This document shows positions 17,521-27,900 of a stretch of DNA of 57,097 bases, piece after piece. Location: positions 1 to 57,097 of the forward strand of contig JAJTEK010000031.1 in the NCBI GenBank assembly GCA_021299695.1. The letters are read 5' to 3'. The notes below the pieces were generated by a model. It worked only from the letters and a program-made list of their open reading frames with translations. It ran no database searches and was not told where the DNA came from. Numbering within the stretch: the stretch's first letter is position 1; the number at the start of each line of letters is the position of its first letter. The position numbers were made by a program, and so were the translations under genes. The DNA comes from Pirellula sp. GTDB taxonomy: Bacteria; Planctomycetota; Planctomycetia; Pirellulales; Pirellulaceae.

Positions 17521-17866
17521 TTTCGACTTCGCTTTCTCTCTGGCTTCCGAATTCGCAGGTCAATCAAACCTAGGGCCAAGCTCCCCTCGCTAGACATGGC
17601 CCTGCTGTTCACGGCACTGCCACCCCACGGCGCACTCATTACGAACGCACTGTACTCAGGCTGACGACAGCCGATCAAGTCCCTGCAGGAGGAGAACCGC
17701 ATGAGACTTGAGGAAAACACATCATTTTCTAAAAAAACACCTTTGGCATGAGACTTGTATCTTTAGGAGGTAGTCGGCCAAGACCGGACGGTCGGCAACC
17801 GATGGGCAGTCGGTGATCGGAACGCTTGTTCGGTACCATTGTTTAGGAAACCCAAGAGGTCGCATC
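17521..17866. other. Divergent promoter region, no gene seen
   Basis: These 346 bases separate moaB (-) from a plus-strand unknown gene. The open frames here lack protein-like composition. A GGTCGG/CAGTCGG-rich stretch at 17768-17818 contains several copies of a CGGTCGGCAACCGA-like half-palindrome (GACGGTCGGCAACCGATGGGC), possibly an operator or a repeat remnant. No clear promoter boxes can be assigned. Confidence 0.35.
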
Positions 17867-18511
17867 GTGTTCAAAATGATTCAACAACCGATCGCAGTGG
17901 CGATAGCGATCCTGGCGTTAGCCAACGGAGCTTTGGCTGGAAACCCGTGGTCTTCGGCCATCGGAGAGGCTTCCGCGGTGCAGCGTCGGGCCGAGGACAT
18001 CGCGAATCGAATAAAGAAAACCGCACCCCATGGCCACTTGGTCCGCCACGCGATGGCCGTGGACCAATTGGCCTGCGGGCTTCTTGAGCGGCTCAAATGC
18101 GGTGCGCCTCCGAATCAGGTCGAGGGACTCTACCGACAGCTCCAAGGGAATTGGAACCAACTGCGTGTTGCGATCTATACCGATCCATGCCTGTGCACCG
18201 ATCGGCATTTGAAGTCGCTCGCCGACGGAATGGACACTCGGATGAGGAATCTATGCAAGGCGATTGACCGGGTGATCGCTCGCGAGTTTCGATGCCCCCC
18301 ATCGTTTGGCTACCATGCCCCGTATACCTACCGAGTCGAGAGCTTTGGATACCAGAGCTACCGAGTTCCCTTGGGTGTTCCGTCGAACTCTATTCGCTTT
18401 GGTGTACCGGCTTACCCACAACCCTTCCCGCACCCTAACCTGCCCCCCAACTTCTACGGACTGGGCCCTAATCCAGGCTTCAGCGGACCGGGAAACTGGC
18501 GAGCTTACTAG
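17867..18511 (+). CDS. Secreted protein of unknown function
   Basis: I use the GTG at 17867 because AGAGG lies 6 bases upstream; ATG 17876 is three codons later and equally possible. The product has about 214 residues: a signal peptide (IAVAIAILALANGALA, cut before GNPW), a helical domain of about 110 residues with conserved-looking Cys pairs (CGLLERLKCG and DPCLC), and a C-terminal tail rich in Tyr, Pro, Phe and Gly (YPQPFPHPNLPPNFYGLGP). The cysteines could form disulfides in the periplasm. The tail resembles low-complexity surface-adhesive segments. No family is recognised. Confidence 0.65.
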   Translation: MFKMIQQPIAVAIAILALANGALAGNPWSSAIGEASAVQRRAEDIANRIKKTAPHGHLVRHAMAVDQLACGLLERLKCGAPPNQVEGLYRQLQGNWNQLRVAIYTDPCLCTDRHLKSLADGMDTRMRNLCKAIDRVIAREFRCPPSFGYHAPYTYRVESFGYQSYRVPLGVPSNSIRFGVPAYPQPFPHPNLPPNFYGLGPNPGFSGPGNWRAY

Positions 18512-18632
18512 GCGCTGGGGTTTGCTAGCTTCACGAAGACCCAACGAGAATCCCTCATGCTGCGGGGTCGAATCGGCCGAACAATCGATTTAGTCCTCAA
18601 GGTTTACCTTTAGCAGTACAGGCGACGATGCG

Positions 18633-19778
18633 ATGGCAAAGCAGCTTGCTTTGTTTGGTTTGATGACGGCGCTGTGGGCATTGAATTGGTTCCCGATCCA
18701 GCGTGCCGAGAAAATCCTCTCGGCAACTGCGGTTGTATCGGGCCAGCGTTTGCCGAGCTTGCAAAGGCTCTCGAAGCAGGTTCGGCTCTCGAGCGACTCG
18801 ATCCGTTGGGTTCATTACACAAGGGATATGAGAAGATCGTCGGGAGACAATGCCGTCGGTCGCATCGAGCATATCTATCTCCGCTTGGGGGTCCTCTCGG
18901 GTGCATCCTATGAACAAATCCAACGGGAGCTGGTGCGACTGACCGAACCGAGCCCCGAGTCGTTCCAAGCGTCGCGCGACCTGAGCGAAGTTCGCTCGGA
19001 GCGATGGAAACTGGCGACCATCGAGCATCAGATGGCCCTTTTTGAGTTGGACCGCGCTCGCGAAAAGAATTCGCAGCAGGACGATTCGCAGCAGGACGAG
19101 AGCTCTGGAGACCAAGACTCCTCGACCAAGGCAAGGGCCGTGGTCTACCGAAAGCTCAATTCTCAGACCGAGTCCGAACCAGCTAGTCAGGTGCCTTACC
19201 GAGCGACTTGGGAATCTCTACTGACTAGGTTCGATCAAAGCGCAAAACGGATCGAAGGTTTGGAAAGTCAGCTTGCTAAGCAGCGGCTTGAGGCATCCGG
19301 CACAATTGCCATCACGGGTTCGCCTCGGATGGGAGTCATGAGCACTAGGGCGTCGGTGCCTGAGACTCTGTGTGTGATTGCCTTTGCAACCATCAGTTGC
19401 TTTGGCCTATCGTTTTGTCTAAGAAGGCAGGTACCGACAGGGTGGTCCAGACCACGGGGACCAAGAGGACCAAGGGGAGTGGATTCAGCGACGATGCTGA
19501 ATCGAATGGGAATGCAGCATCTTGGATCGATTGCGATCGAGTCACCGTCGGAAATCTCCATCGGTACCGCGAGTCGAGTGACGGAATTTGCGAGCACAAA
19601 GTCTTCTGGGTTATCGGACCTCAAGCGGATTTGGGTCACTCGACGGATTGTCGATGCTCTGATGGCCGTGTGGCTTGGATTGTTTGCGTTTCGTTTTCTC
19701 AGTGACGCGAATTGGCGAGAGTTGCTTTTCTCGACTCCACTTTCTGCTTTTTCAAGCATGTTGCTTGGGGCTTACTGA
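18633..19778 (+). CDS. Membrane protein with coiled-coil region, unknown function
   Basis: The protein has 381 residues. A hydrophobic N-terminus (about 5-20) is followed by a long polar, largely helical region (about 25-225) with heptad-like character and a small duplication (SQQDDSQQDE at 147-156, from a repeated 15-bp DNA unit). A membrane segment lies at 244-263. Then comes a basic collagen-like patch (PRGPRGPRG), a polar stretch, and one or two hydrophobic segments at 340-381. This layout loosely recalls Wzz/PCP-type chain-length regulators, but no family motif is present. It follows the secreted unknown gene by 121 bp and may be co-transcribed. Confidence 0.6.
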   Translation: MAKQLALFGLMTALWALNWFPIQRAEKILSATAVVSGQRLPSLQRLSKQVRLSSDSIRWVHYTRDMRRSSGDNAVGRIEHIYLRLGVLSGASYEQIQRELVRLTEPSPESFQASRDLSEVRSERWKLATIEHQMALFELDRAREKNSQQDDSQQDESSGDQDSSTKARAVVYRKLNSQTESEPASQVPYRATWESLLTRFDQSAKRIEGLESQLAKQRLEASGTIAITGSPRMGVMSTRASVPETLCVIAFATISCFGLSFCLRRQVPTGWSRPRGPRGPRGVDSATMLNRMGMQHLGSIAIESPSEISIGTASRVTEFASTKSSGLSDLKRIWVTRRIVDALMAVWLGLFAFRFLSDANWRELLFSTPLSAFSSMLLGAY

Positions 19779-20138
19779 TCCCCCTTGCGACTCAATCGGC
19801 CTGGGATCCGACCGAACCCACCTCCCGGCAGATACCGCCCATCGGTTAAGGTCCCGTGGGCAATACCAAGGCTCGGTCGGATCCAGGCTTCTTGAGAACT
19901 CTCCATAAGAAGAAACGCGAAAACTGGATCGAGCGGTTCCCGAATTCCGGGGCGAACCTGCATGGGTCGCGTCTCGTTTTTTCAGTATTCCCTTGGGATT
20001 TTCCCTTTTGACCCCTGGAGATAGGAACTAAAATTTTTATCGAAATTGCTTCCGTGACGTTTTTGTGAAGTTCTCGGGACAGCCATCGTGGCAGCCCCAT
20101 TCCTGACCCCCATTCCTGACCATAGTGAATCTAGGAAT
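19779..20138. other. Intergenic region upstream of the ECF-kinase operon
   Basis: These 360 bases hold no convincing gene. The stretch 20020-20075 is AT-rich (AACTAAAATTTTTATCGAAATT) compared with its surroundings and is the best place for the operon promoter. ECF-type boxes (AAC-like -35 element, GTC-like -10) cannot be fixed by eye. Confidence 0.35.
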
Positions 20139-20729
20139 ATGAACCAGGATCAAGGCTCTATCACGCAGTGGGTAAAGCTATTGCAAGCCGGAGAGCGTAA
20201 TGCTGCAAGTCAGATCTGGAATCGACTCTATCCAAAGCTGCTTAAAACCGCCTCGAGGCACTTTCGGAGAAACTCAGATCCTGCAACCAGTGCCGAGGAC
20301 ATCGTTCAAAGTAGCTTCCGGAATGTCTTTCAGGGAGTCATCGGCGGCAAGCATCCTCGTCTAGCGAACCGTGATGAGCTTTGGAATCTTCTTTTCGTCT
20401 CGGCAATCAATCGTATCCGGAGTCACTACCGCGCGCTGAACGCTCAGAAGCGGCCCGTCTATCATCGTGAGCCACTGGAAGCTCTCGACGAATCTCTATT
20501 GGCCGAACTCATGAACCCAGAGGCTCTGGTCGATCTCTCGGACTTCGTGGAATATCTCTTTAGGCGTCTGGACCAAGAGGATCCCTCGGGCGAACTTAGG
20601 CGAATCGCATCAATGCATTTAGACGGTCATTCGTCAGCTTGGATTGCAAAAACGTTGCGACAAAGAAAATACAAAGTGCTACAGAAAATCCATTGGATCC
20701 GGATCCTCTGGGAGGAGTGTGTCTATTGA
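20139..20729 (+). CDS. ECF-type RNA polymerase sigma factor
   Basis: The protein has 196 residues from ATG 20139; the frame is open 17 codons further up, but those codons are not sigma-like. Region 2 (about 10-95) includes DPATSAEDIVQSSFRNVF, matching the -10 recognition helix of planctomycete ECF factors. Region 4 (about 150-190) has LRRIASMHLDGHSSAWIAKTL followed by LQKIHWIRILWEE, a helix-turn-helix for the -35 element. No anti-sigma factor is adjacent. Instead the stop overlaps the Ser/Thr kinase start (TGATG), and ECF factors so placed are thought to be controlled by kinase phosphorylation. Confidence 0.88.
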   Translation: MNQDQGSITQWVKLLQAGERNAASQIWNRLYPKLLKTASRHFRRNSDPATSAEDIVQSSFRNVFQGVIGGKHPRLANRDELWNLLFVSAINRIRSHYRALNAQKRPVYHREPLEALDESLLAELMNPEALVDLSDFVEYLFRRLDQEDPSGELRRIASMHLDGHSSAWIAKTLRQRKYKVLQKIHWIRILWEECVY

Positions 20730-23695
20730 TGAGCATGAACACGGATTCGGAGGGACTCCCAGATCGCTACCCAAGTGCCTCAGTGACTTCGACACTGTGG
20801 CGAAACGTGATGGATTTGGCTTCGGATTACGAAAGTCATCTGCGAAGCGGTTTGAATCCGACGCCCGAGAAGTTCGCATCGGACTATCCCAACATCCCCT
20901 CGGAGATACTCATCCCGGAATTGCAAAGAGTTCAAGACGAGTACCTTCTGGATCACAATCATCCCGATTCGGCTGAGAATTTAAGGTACACCGAATTCGA
21001 ACTGCTTCGTTCTGGAGGCATGGGAGAGATCTATCGGGGTATCGATAACGAGTGCCAACGCCCTGTCGCGATCAAAAAAATACGACGGGAATTCCAGGAC
21101 GATTACGAGGTCCGGGCACGCTTCCATGCCGAGGCGGAATTGACCGCATCGCTGGAGCATCCTGGAATCATTCCCATCTATGGACAAGGGACAGATGCAC
21201 AAGGAAGAGACTTCTATGCAATGCGTCTGATCGACGGGGATAGAACAGGAGACTTTAGCAAGTCGATCCGGGACTTCCATCAAAGGTCGGATGGTACATC
21301 CGATGCGCATCGCTCGATCGATCAAGTCGCAGGAGATCTAAGAGACCTTCTGAGGCGACTGGTCGACATCGCCGACACGGTATCCTACGCGCATAGCCGA
21401 GGTGTTGTCCATCGCGACTTAAAACCCTCGAACATTCTCATTGGACCTTATGGTGAAACGCTAATCGCCGACTGGGGATTGGCACGAAGGATCGAGTCGA
21501 CCTCCACGGAATGCTCTGATCGGGAATCCTATTCTGCGCGTAAGCCCCTCGATTCGGAGGGGATCGCCGGGGAGAACACGAGCGCATCGGTAACCGATGG
21601 AGTCGGTACCCCAGGGTTTAGAGCACCCGAGTCAATCCAAGGTGCGCGCAGCGCATCGCTGCGATTGGCCGATGTCTTTTCGCTCGGTGCGATCCTCCAT
21701 TGCATAGTGACCAACCAAGTGCCTGAGCAAGACCCTCGCGTTGAACCGGAGCTTCCCAAAATCCCCGGCATCCTCTCGTTATTCGCTGTGGCCCAAAAAG
21801 CCATGGCGGTCGATGCATCCGATCGCTATGCCTCGGTGGTGGCTTTTCGCGACGATCTGTTGAATTGGATCGCAGGGGAACCCGTCAGCGCTAGAGCCGA
21901 AACATGGACCGAACGTGCCTTGCGGTGGCCAAGTCGCAATCGGACGCTTGCGACGGGATTGGCAACGGCAATCGCAATCGCCTTTTTAGGCGGTGGAGTG
22001 TTCCTATGGTACCAAGGCAAACAGAAGCTGATTGTCGAGCAGCAAGCCAAACAGCTTCGCATCGCACTCGATGATTCAGCGAATCTATTGAAGATAACCC
22101 AGCAAGCTAAACTCGCTGCAGAACGTGCTGAGCAAAACGCCGAACAGCGCAGGATCGAAGCGGTTCAAAACCGTCAGGTAGCCGAGAGAAGAGAATCTCT
22201 GGCCTTTGAAGGTCTCTTGAAATTCCAGGACCTTCTGGTGACCGATCATGAGGTTTTTCAATCGCCCAAACTTGCCACCATTCACAGCAAGCTTACAGGT
22301 CAATCCAAGGATATTTTCGACAAGATTCTCATGGATCTCGAACAAACGATGCCTCCGAGTCCGAACTCGGTGGATCGACTGAGCCATATCGTACACCGTA
22401 TCTCATCGTTGGAGATCCGAGTTGGGAAACCCGATCAAGCCGTGCTGCTTGTCGACCGCGCATGCCAGTGGATGCAGCGTTGCTTGAAAACTACGGACCC
22501 TTTGAGTTCAACCGCTGAGCTGCTTCATTTGCGAATCGGCGAACTGAAGTCTCTCGAGGGAAATTGCTATATACTCCAGAGAAAATTCCAAGAATCGAAG
22601 GTCCCATTCGAGCAATCGATTCGTGAGCTTGAACCTCTGATCGATAAAACGGGTCTCTCAGATTCCGATATCGTCATGGGACGTTTAGCGTTGGCCAAGT
22701 CCCTCTCTGGGTTATCGATGCACCATGCCTATCATGGCAGCCTCGACGAAGCGAAAAGACTTCAAGTCCTGGCGATCGAACGGATCTGCTCAGAAAAATC
22801 GACCTCTTACGATTTTGCTATGGCCCAAGCCCAAATCCATGCGAACATGTCGATTCTCTACGAGCGCTCCAAAGAACCCGATTTGGCCTTGGCTCAACTC
22901 GAGACGGCTTCCATGGCCCTAGACGACGCTGCAGGATTGATTTGGAGCCAACCGGCCGGTTTTTCGACCGATAATGCCACGGTGATTCCTACTACGGAAT
23001 TCGCTTCTTTTCTTTCCTTGTTCGGGCACGAACGCGCCCGAATCCTCATCGAACTCCATAGGATTCCCTCGGCAATAGAACTACTCGAAGTCTTGCTTCG
23101 CAAAGAAACCGAATCGGTTTCGCAATCGACCTCCAATGCAGATCTCCTGAAGTTTTACCAAAAGACCGCGACAAACCTTCAATTCCTTTTGGCCAACCAT
23201 GGGAATAACACGCAAGCCGCCGAGGTGTCTAAACAATGGGTTACGCTCGCCGAGAGACTCTTGCAAGCCGAATCCCCCAGCGAAGCGCGAATGCTGTTTC
23301 TTATCTCAGCACATCACACAACAGGACACATGCACGACATGCATCAACGCAGTGAGCTTGCTCTCGAGAGCTACACAAAAGCGACCGAAGCTTGCCTGCT
23401 TGCTTACCGAAACCAAATCAGGACCCCAACGATTATCTATCAGTTTTTCGAACTGCAGATGCACCTGATGAATTCAAAATCGCAGAGCTCGCCATTACCC
23501 GAACTGCTCGAACACTCCAGACAGGCCACCGAAGCGGTCGAGGAACTACTCAGACTCCCCGTTGTACCCACCCAAGATCTCATGTTGGCATCGGGCCAGT
23601 TCCAGAATGGACTCAACTCACTTCGCAATGCGGGGCACACAGACGCCGCCGAGCGATGGCAAGAGGAACTGAAGTCCAAAAACCTGCTAAAATGA
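20729..23695 (+). CDS. Receptor-like Ser/Thr protein kinase with extracytoplasmic helical-repeat domain
   Basis: The protein has 988 residues from ATG 20729, which shares its A with the ECF stop (TGATG). The kinase domain spans about 88-385: glycine loop RSGGMGEIYRG, Lys116 (VAIKK), catalytic HRDLKPSN (228-235, Asp230), metal-binding ADWG (247-250, DWG in place of DFG, common in planctomycete kinases) and GTPGFRAPE. A single membrane segment lies at 406-428. Next come a coiled coil (about 430-520, Gln/Glu/Arg rich) and a 460-residue helical TPR-like region facing the periplasm, probably a sensor. It likely phosphorylates the coupled sigma factor; that link is inferred from gene order. It ends in an ATGA overlap with the hydrolase gene. 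Confidence 0.93.
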   Translation: MSMNTDSEGLPDRYPSASVTSTLWRNVMDLASDYESHLRSGLNPTPEKFASDYPNIPSEILIPELQRVQDEYLLDHNHPDSAENLRYTEFELLRSGGMGEIYRGIDNECQRPVAIKKIRREFQDDYEVRARFHAEAELTASLEHPGIIPIYGQGTDAQGRDFYAMRLIDGDRTGDFSKSIRDFHQRSDGTSDAHRSIDQVAGDLRDLLRRLVDIADTVSYAHSRGVVHRDLKPSNILIGPYGETLIADWGLARRIESTSTECSDRESYSARKPLDSEGIAGENTSASVTDGVGTPGFRAPESIQGARSASLRLADVFSLGAILHCIVTNQVPEQDPRVEPELPKIPGILSLFAVAQKAMAVDASDRYASVVAFRDDLLNWIAGEPVSARAETWTERALRWPSRNRTLATGLATAIAIAFLGGGVFLWYQGKQKLIVEQQAKQLRIALDDSANLLKITQQAKLAAERAEQNAEQRRIEAVQNRQVAERRESLAFEGLLKFQDLLVTDHEVFQSPKLATIHSKLTGQSKDIFDKILMDLEQTMPPSPNSVDRLSHIVHRISSLEIRVGKPDQAVLLVDRACQWMQRCLKTTDPLSSTAELLHLRIGELKSLEGNCYILQRKFQESKVPFEQSIRELEPLIDKTGLSDSDIVMGRLALAKSLSGLSMHHAYHGSLDEAKRLQVLAIERICSEKSTSYDFAMAQAQIHANMSILYERSKEPDLALAQLETASMALDDAAGLIWSQPAGFSTDNATVIPTTEFASFLSLFGHERARILIELHRIPSAIELLEVLLRKETESVSQSTSNADLLKFYQKTATNLQFLLANHGNNTQAAEVSKQWVTLAERLLQAESPSEARMLFLISAHHTTGHMHDMHQRSELALESYTKATEACLLAYRNQIRTPTIIYQFFELQMHLMNSKSQSSPLPELLEHSRQATEAVEELLRLPVVPTQDLMLASGQFQNGLNSLRNAGHTDAAERWQEELKSKNLLK

Positions 23696-24978
23696 ACGTC
23701 ATGTTCCTAAGTCGTACCACTTTGCATGACCCGATCTGGTGGATTCAAACCATGCGTCATTTCGCAATCTGCGCACTAGTGTTTCTCCTAGCAGGGCCAC
23801 TCTTGGCCCAAGACCAGACTACAAGCGATCCGAAAATCGAGAGCAAGCGTCAGGACCTTTTCACTGCATCTGTCGATTACTCCAAACGGTACAGCGGGCA
23901 CGCTGTCTTGATCCAGCACCGAGGAAAACTTGTCTTTGAACGCTACGACGATTGGGGCCAAGAAACGCCCCACATGCTCGCTAGCGGCACGAAAAGCTTT
24001 TCTGGCGTTCTTGCGATGTTCGCTGTCCAAGATAGATTGCTCACCTTGGACGAACGGGTTTGCGAAACCATCACCGAATGGAAAGAAGACCCCAAAAAAA
24101 GCAAGATCACGATCCGGCACCTCCTGAGTCTATCCTCAGGTCTTGAGCCGGCCGATGCGGCCTTTCCCATTCGCAACGCAGGATTGCTCCCGAAAAACTC
24201 CATCCTTTCGCAACGCCAACAAAGGATCGCTCGCCAAGACCAATCCCAAGGATTGAGCAAGCTTGCGACGGGAAACTGGTTTAAGGATGCCGTCGAGGTT
24301 CCCATGAAATACCAACCTGGCGAAAATTTCGATTATGGACCAAGTCACTTCTATGCATTCGGTGAATTGCTCAACCGCAAACTGCAATCGCAATCGGCCA
24401 TCCAAGCGACGAGTTTTGAAGCATATGCGAAGTTGCGAATTTTCGACCCAATCGGAATCCAAATCGGACGGTGGGGCAAAGACTCCGCAGGGAATGTCAA
24501 TATTCCAGGAGGTCTGATGCTCACGGCTCGCAACTGGGCTAAATTCGGACAGTTCGTTCTACAGCAAGGCTCCATCGAACAAGCAGACGGATCGACTAAG
24601 GAGTTGCTCAGCAAAGACCTCTTGAAGCAATGCTTTGTACCTTCATCCGCCAATCCAAAATACGGTCTTACCTGGTGGCTCAACAGTGTCGACGAGCAAG
24701 CCGACTCGGGCCGAAATCCTGGGCCCGCACAAGGAAACTTCAGGGATCGTATTCGCCAGCAGGCTCTCAGCCGCGAAGCGGATGTAGGAACCGACTCCAA
24801 CCAAGAACCGATGGAGGTCTACATGGCTGCAGGACTTGGCAAGCAGCGATTGTTCATCCTTCCGAAATACGATTTGGTGGTGGTTCGATTCGCGGAACCA
24901 AGCCAGCAAGGAAACCGATTCAACAACGGTGAGTTCCTCAAGCCGATCGTGCAGGCTTTCGATTCGGAAAAACCATGA
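23692..24978 (+). CDS. Secreted serine hydrolase of the class C beta-lactamase family
   Basis: The protein has 428 residues from ATG 23692 (ATGA overlap with the kinase stop). ATG 23752 is an alternative that puts the signal peptide (MRHFAICALVFLLAGPLLAQ) at the very start. Ser98-x-x-Lys101 in ASGTKSF is the nucleophile motif. The usual YxN motif appears as YGP at 215-217, and YGLTWWLN lies near the C-terminal third. Members are esterases, D-amino peptidases or penicillin-binding-like enzymes; no substrate can be assigned. It is held in the ECF-kinase operon by overlaps on both sides, so it is a likely output or target of that signalling unit. Confidence 0.88.
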   Translation: MNVMFLSRTTLHDPIWWIQTMRHFAICALVFLLAGPLLAQDQTTSDPKIESKRQDLFTASVDYSKRYSGHAVLIQHRGKLVFERYDDWGQETPHMLASGTKSFSGVLAMFAVQDRLLTLDERVCETITEWKEDPKKSKITIRHLLSLSSGLEPADAAFPIRNAGLLPKNSILSQRQQRIARQDQSQGLSKLATGNWFKDAVEVPMKYQPGENFDYGPSHFYAFGELLNRKLQSQSAIQATSFEAYAKLRIFDPIGIQIGRWGKDSAGNVNIPGGLMLTARNWAKFGQFVLQQGSIEQADGSTKELLSKDLLKQCFVPSSANPKYGLTWWLNSVDEQADSGRNPGPAQGNFRDRIRQQALSREADVGTDSNQEPMEVYMAAGLGKQRLFILPKYDLVVVRFAEPSQQGNRFNNGEFLKPIVQAFDSEKP

Positions 24979-27900
24979 GCCGCAACTCGCTGTCGCTAAC
25001 TATGCTCCTGTTCCTGTGGCTTTGCCCGCTGTTGGCCTTGAGTGCTGTTTCCTTGGCGCAAGAGTCTCCTCAAGAAACCGACCAAGCCTTTTTTCATCGC
25101 CAAGTCGAACCGCTTCTGAAGAAGCACTGCTTTGCTTGCCACTCGCACAACGCTGGCCAAATGGAAAGTGGATTGGCCCTCGATTGGAGGAGCGGATGGG
25201 AGACAGGAGGATCCCGCGGCCCGGCGATCCTCCCCGGAAATCCCGATGCCAGTCTGTTGATACGTGCCGTCGAGCACTCGGATGCAGATTTGAAAATGCC
25301 CGACGAGAAGCTCTCCGCAGACGAGATTCAAACGCTCAAAGATTGGGTTCAGCGCGGAGCCTTCGATGATCGGCAAGTCCGACCCGAAGCGACCGATCCG
25401 ATGGATTGGTGGTCGCTCAGGCCGCTGATTGCCCCTCAGATACCGGATCTACCATCCGGTGGATTATTGAATGGTCCGGCCAATCCTATCGATGCGTTCG
25501 TCGGAGCCAAGCTCCAAGCCAGCGGCCTTACTCGCTCCGCGTTGGCCTCCCCTGAGGAACGCATTCGCCGCGTCTATTTCGATCTCGTTGGAATCCCTCC
25601 CACACCCGAGCAGACACGCGCATTTCTCGAGTCGCCCACCGAATCGGCCTACGAACAGTTGGTCGATAAGCTCTTGGATTCCCCCGGCTATGGTCAGCGT
25701 TGGGCCAGGCACTGGCTCGATACAATTCACTTCGCAGATTCCCACGGGTACGAACACGACGTCGGACGCGATCATGCTTGGCCCTACCGAGATTACGTGA
25801 TTCAAGCCCTCAACGACGATATTCCGTGGGATCGATTCATTCGTGAACAATTGGCAGTCGATGTCTTCGAACCCGATGCGACCGATCGAATTCCCGCACT
25901 GGGTTTTCTCGGAGCAGGTACCTTTGACCTGAGCACCTATTCGACCGGTCCGGTTACCTTCGATTACCTCGACCGCGACGACATGCTGACGCAAACCATG
26001 GCGGCGTTTGTCAGCACGACGGCCAACTGTGCACGATGCCATGCGCACAAGTTCGATCCGATATCCCAAGAGGATTACTATGCGCTGCAAGCTGTCTTTG
26101 CGGGCGTGCTCAAAGGTAACATTCGCTACGATGCCGATGCGGCTGACGCAACAAAACGCCGTGAAATCCTACAGCTCAAAAAAGGGGCCTTGGAGCGAGA
26201 CCTCAAGGTCCTCGAAAGTGAGTTCGCGCGGCTTCGGATCGAACCTCTTGCGAGAAGCCAAGCTACGGTTGCGACTTGGAGAACTCTCGATCTAGAGTCG
26301 TTTGTGTCTCTTGAAGGAGCGACGCTGACCCAACAAGTCGATCGCTCGTACTTAGCAAGTGGGACCGCACCGGATACCGATACCTATGTGCTCAGCGCCC
26401 GAGTCCCCTTGCAACGCATCACAGCCCTTCGACTCGATGTGCTTCCCCACGCCTCCCTGCCGATGCACGGACCCGGCCGTTGTCAAAACGGGAACTTGCA
26501 CCTGTCCGAGGTCTCCGTATCGGTCTTCCATCCCGACTTACCGGCTGGCAAGTCGATTCCAATCGCCCGCAGCAGTGCGGATTTCAATCAAGCCGGCTGG
26601 GGGATCCAACGGGCCATCGATGGCGACCCGAAAACCGCTTGGGGAATCCATCCGGAGGTGGCCAAGCCGCACCATGCGGTATTTGAATTCCAAGAGCCGA
26701 TCGAGCTTGCACAAGGTTCGACTCTGAGTGTCACGCTCAAGCAACTCCACGGAGGTTCGCACTTGATCGGTGCGTTTCGCATCGCTCTGACCGATGCGGA
26801 TTCCGGACAAGCGATCGCCTTGCCGCAAGAAATCGAGCAGATATTAGGTCTCCCCGAGTCGGACCGCACCGACGAACAAAAACTTACACTCGCGGCTTAT
26901 CTGGGCAATCTTGCAGCCGACGCGGAGCTTGCCAAACTCCCTGAGCAAGCGACCGTCTATGCCGTCGGAACCTCGGTCTCTATCCCTTCGGGAAACGGCA
27001 ACCATCAACCTGGATCGATTGCAGCACCCAAGAAAGTCCATTTGCTCGACCGAGGAGACATATCCAAGCCGCGTGGCGAAGTCCCCCCCGGATCGCTCAG
27101 CGCGCTCGGGCACCTGCCATCGCGTTTTGAGGATCGATCGGAACTGACCGAGTCGGCCCGCAGAGCAGCACTTGCCGATTGGATTGCGCATCGAGACAAC
27201 GTTTTGACCTGGCGCAGCGTGGTGAACCGAACTTGGCATTACCATTTTGGTCAGGGCCTGTGCGACACTCCGAGCGACTTGGGACGCATGGGGGGAGAAC
27301 CATCGCATCCGGAGTTGATCGATTGGTTGGCGGTATGGTTTAGGGACCGAGCTCAAGGCTCCTTGAAACAACTTCATCGGCTGATCGTCACAAGTCAGGT
27401 CTACCAGCAGTCGGCCGAGGATCGGCCGGAGGCATCGAGCATCGATGCGACGAATCGACTCCTCTGGAGGCAGAATCGATTGCGGCTCGATGCCGATGCG
27501 TTTCGAGATTATGTCTTGGCGATATCAGGCCGCCTCGATACCGGACACGGCGGTCCGGCGGTTCAACATTTCACCCAGCAGCCCGGCCCCCAGTCGACTC
27601 CGAAACTCGATTACTCCGCTTACGATTGGTCGGCTGCGAATTCGAATCGACGCAGTATCTATCGGTATGTTTGGAGAGGAATTCCCGATCCGCTGATGGC
27701 CTCGCTGGATTTTCCCGACCTGGGACTCCTGGCTCCGAGTCGCACGTTCTCGGCCTCTCCATTGCAATCCCTAGCCCTTCTGAACAATCCTTTTGTGTTG
27801 GTCCACTCCCAAGCGACTGCGGAGCGACTTGCCCGAGAGACTCCGGAGCTCGATGCCCAAATCGAGACCCTCTGGCAGTTGGCTTACCAACGCCGACCCG

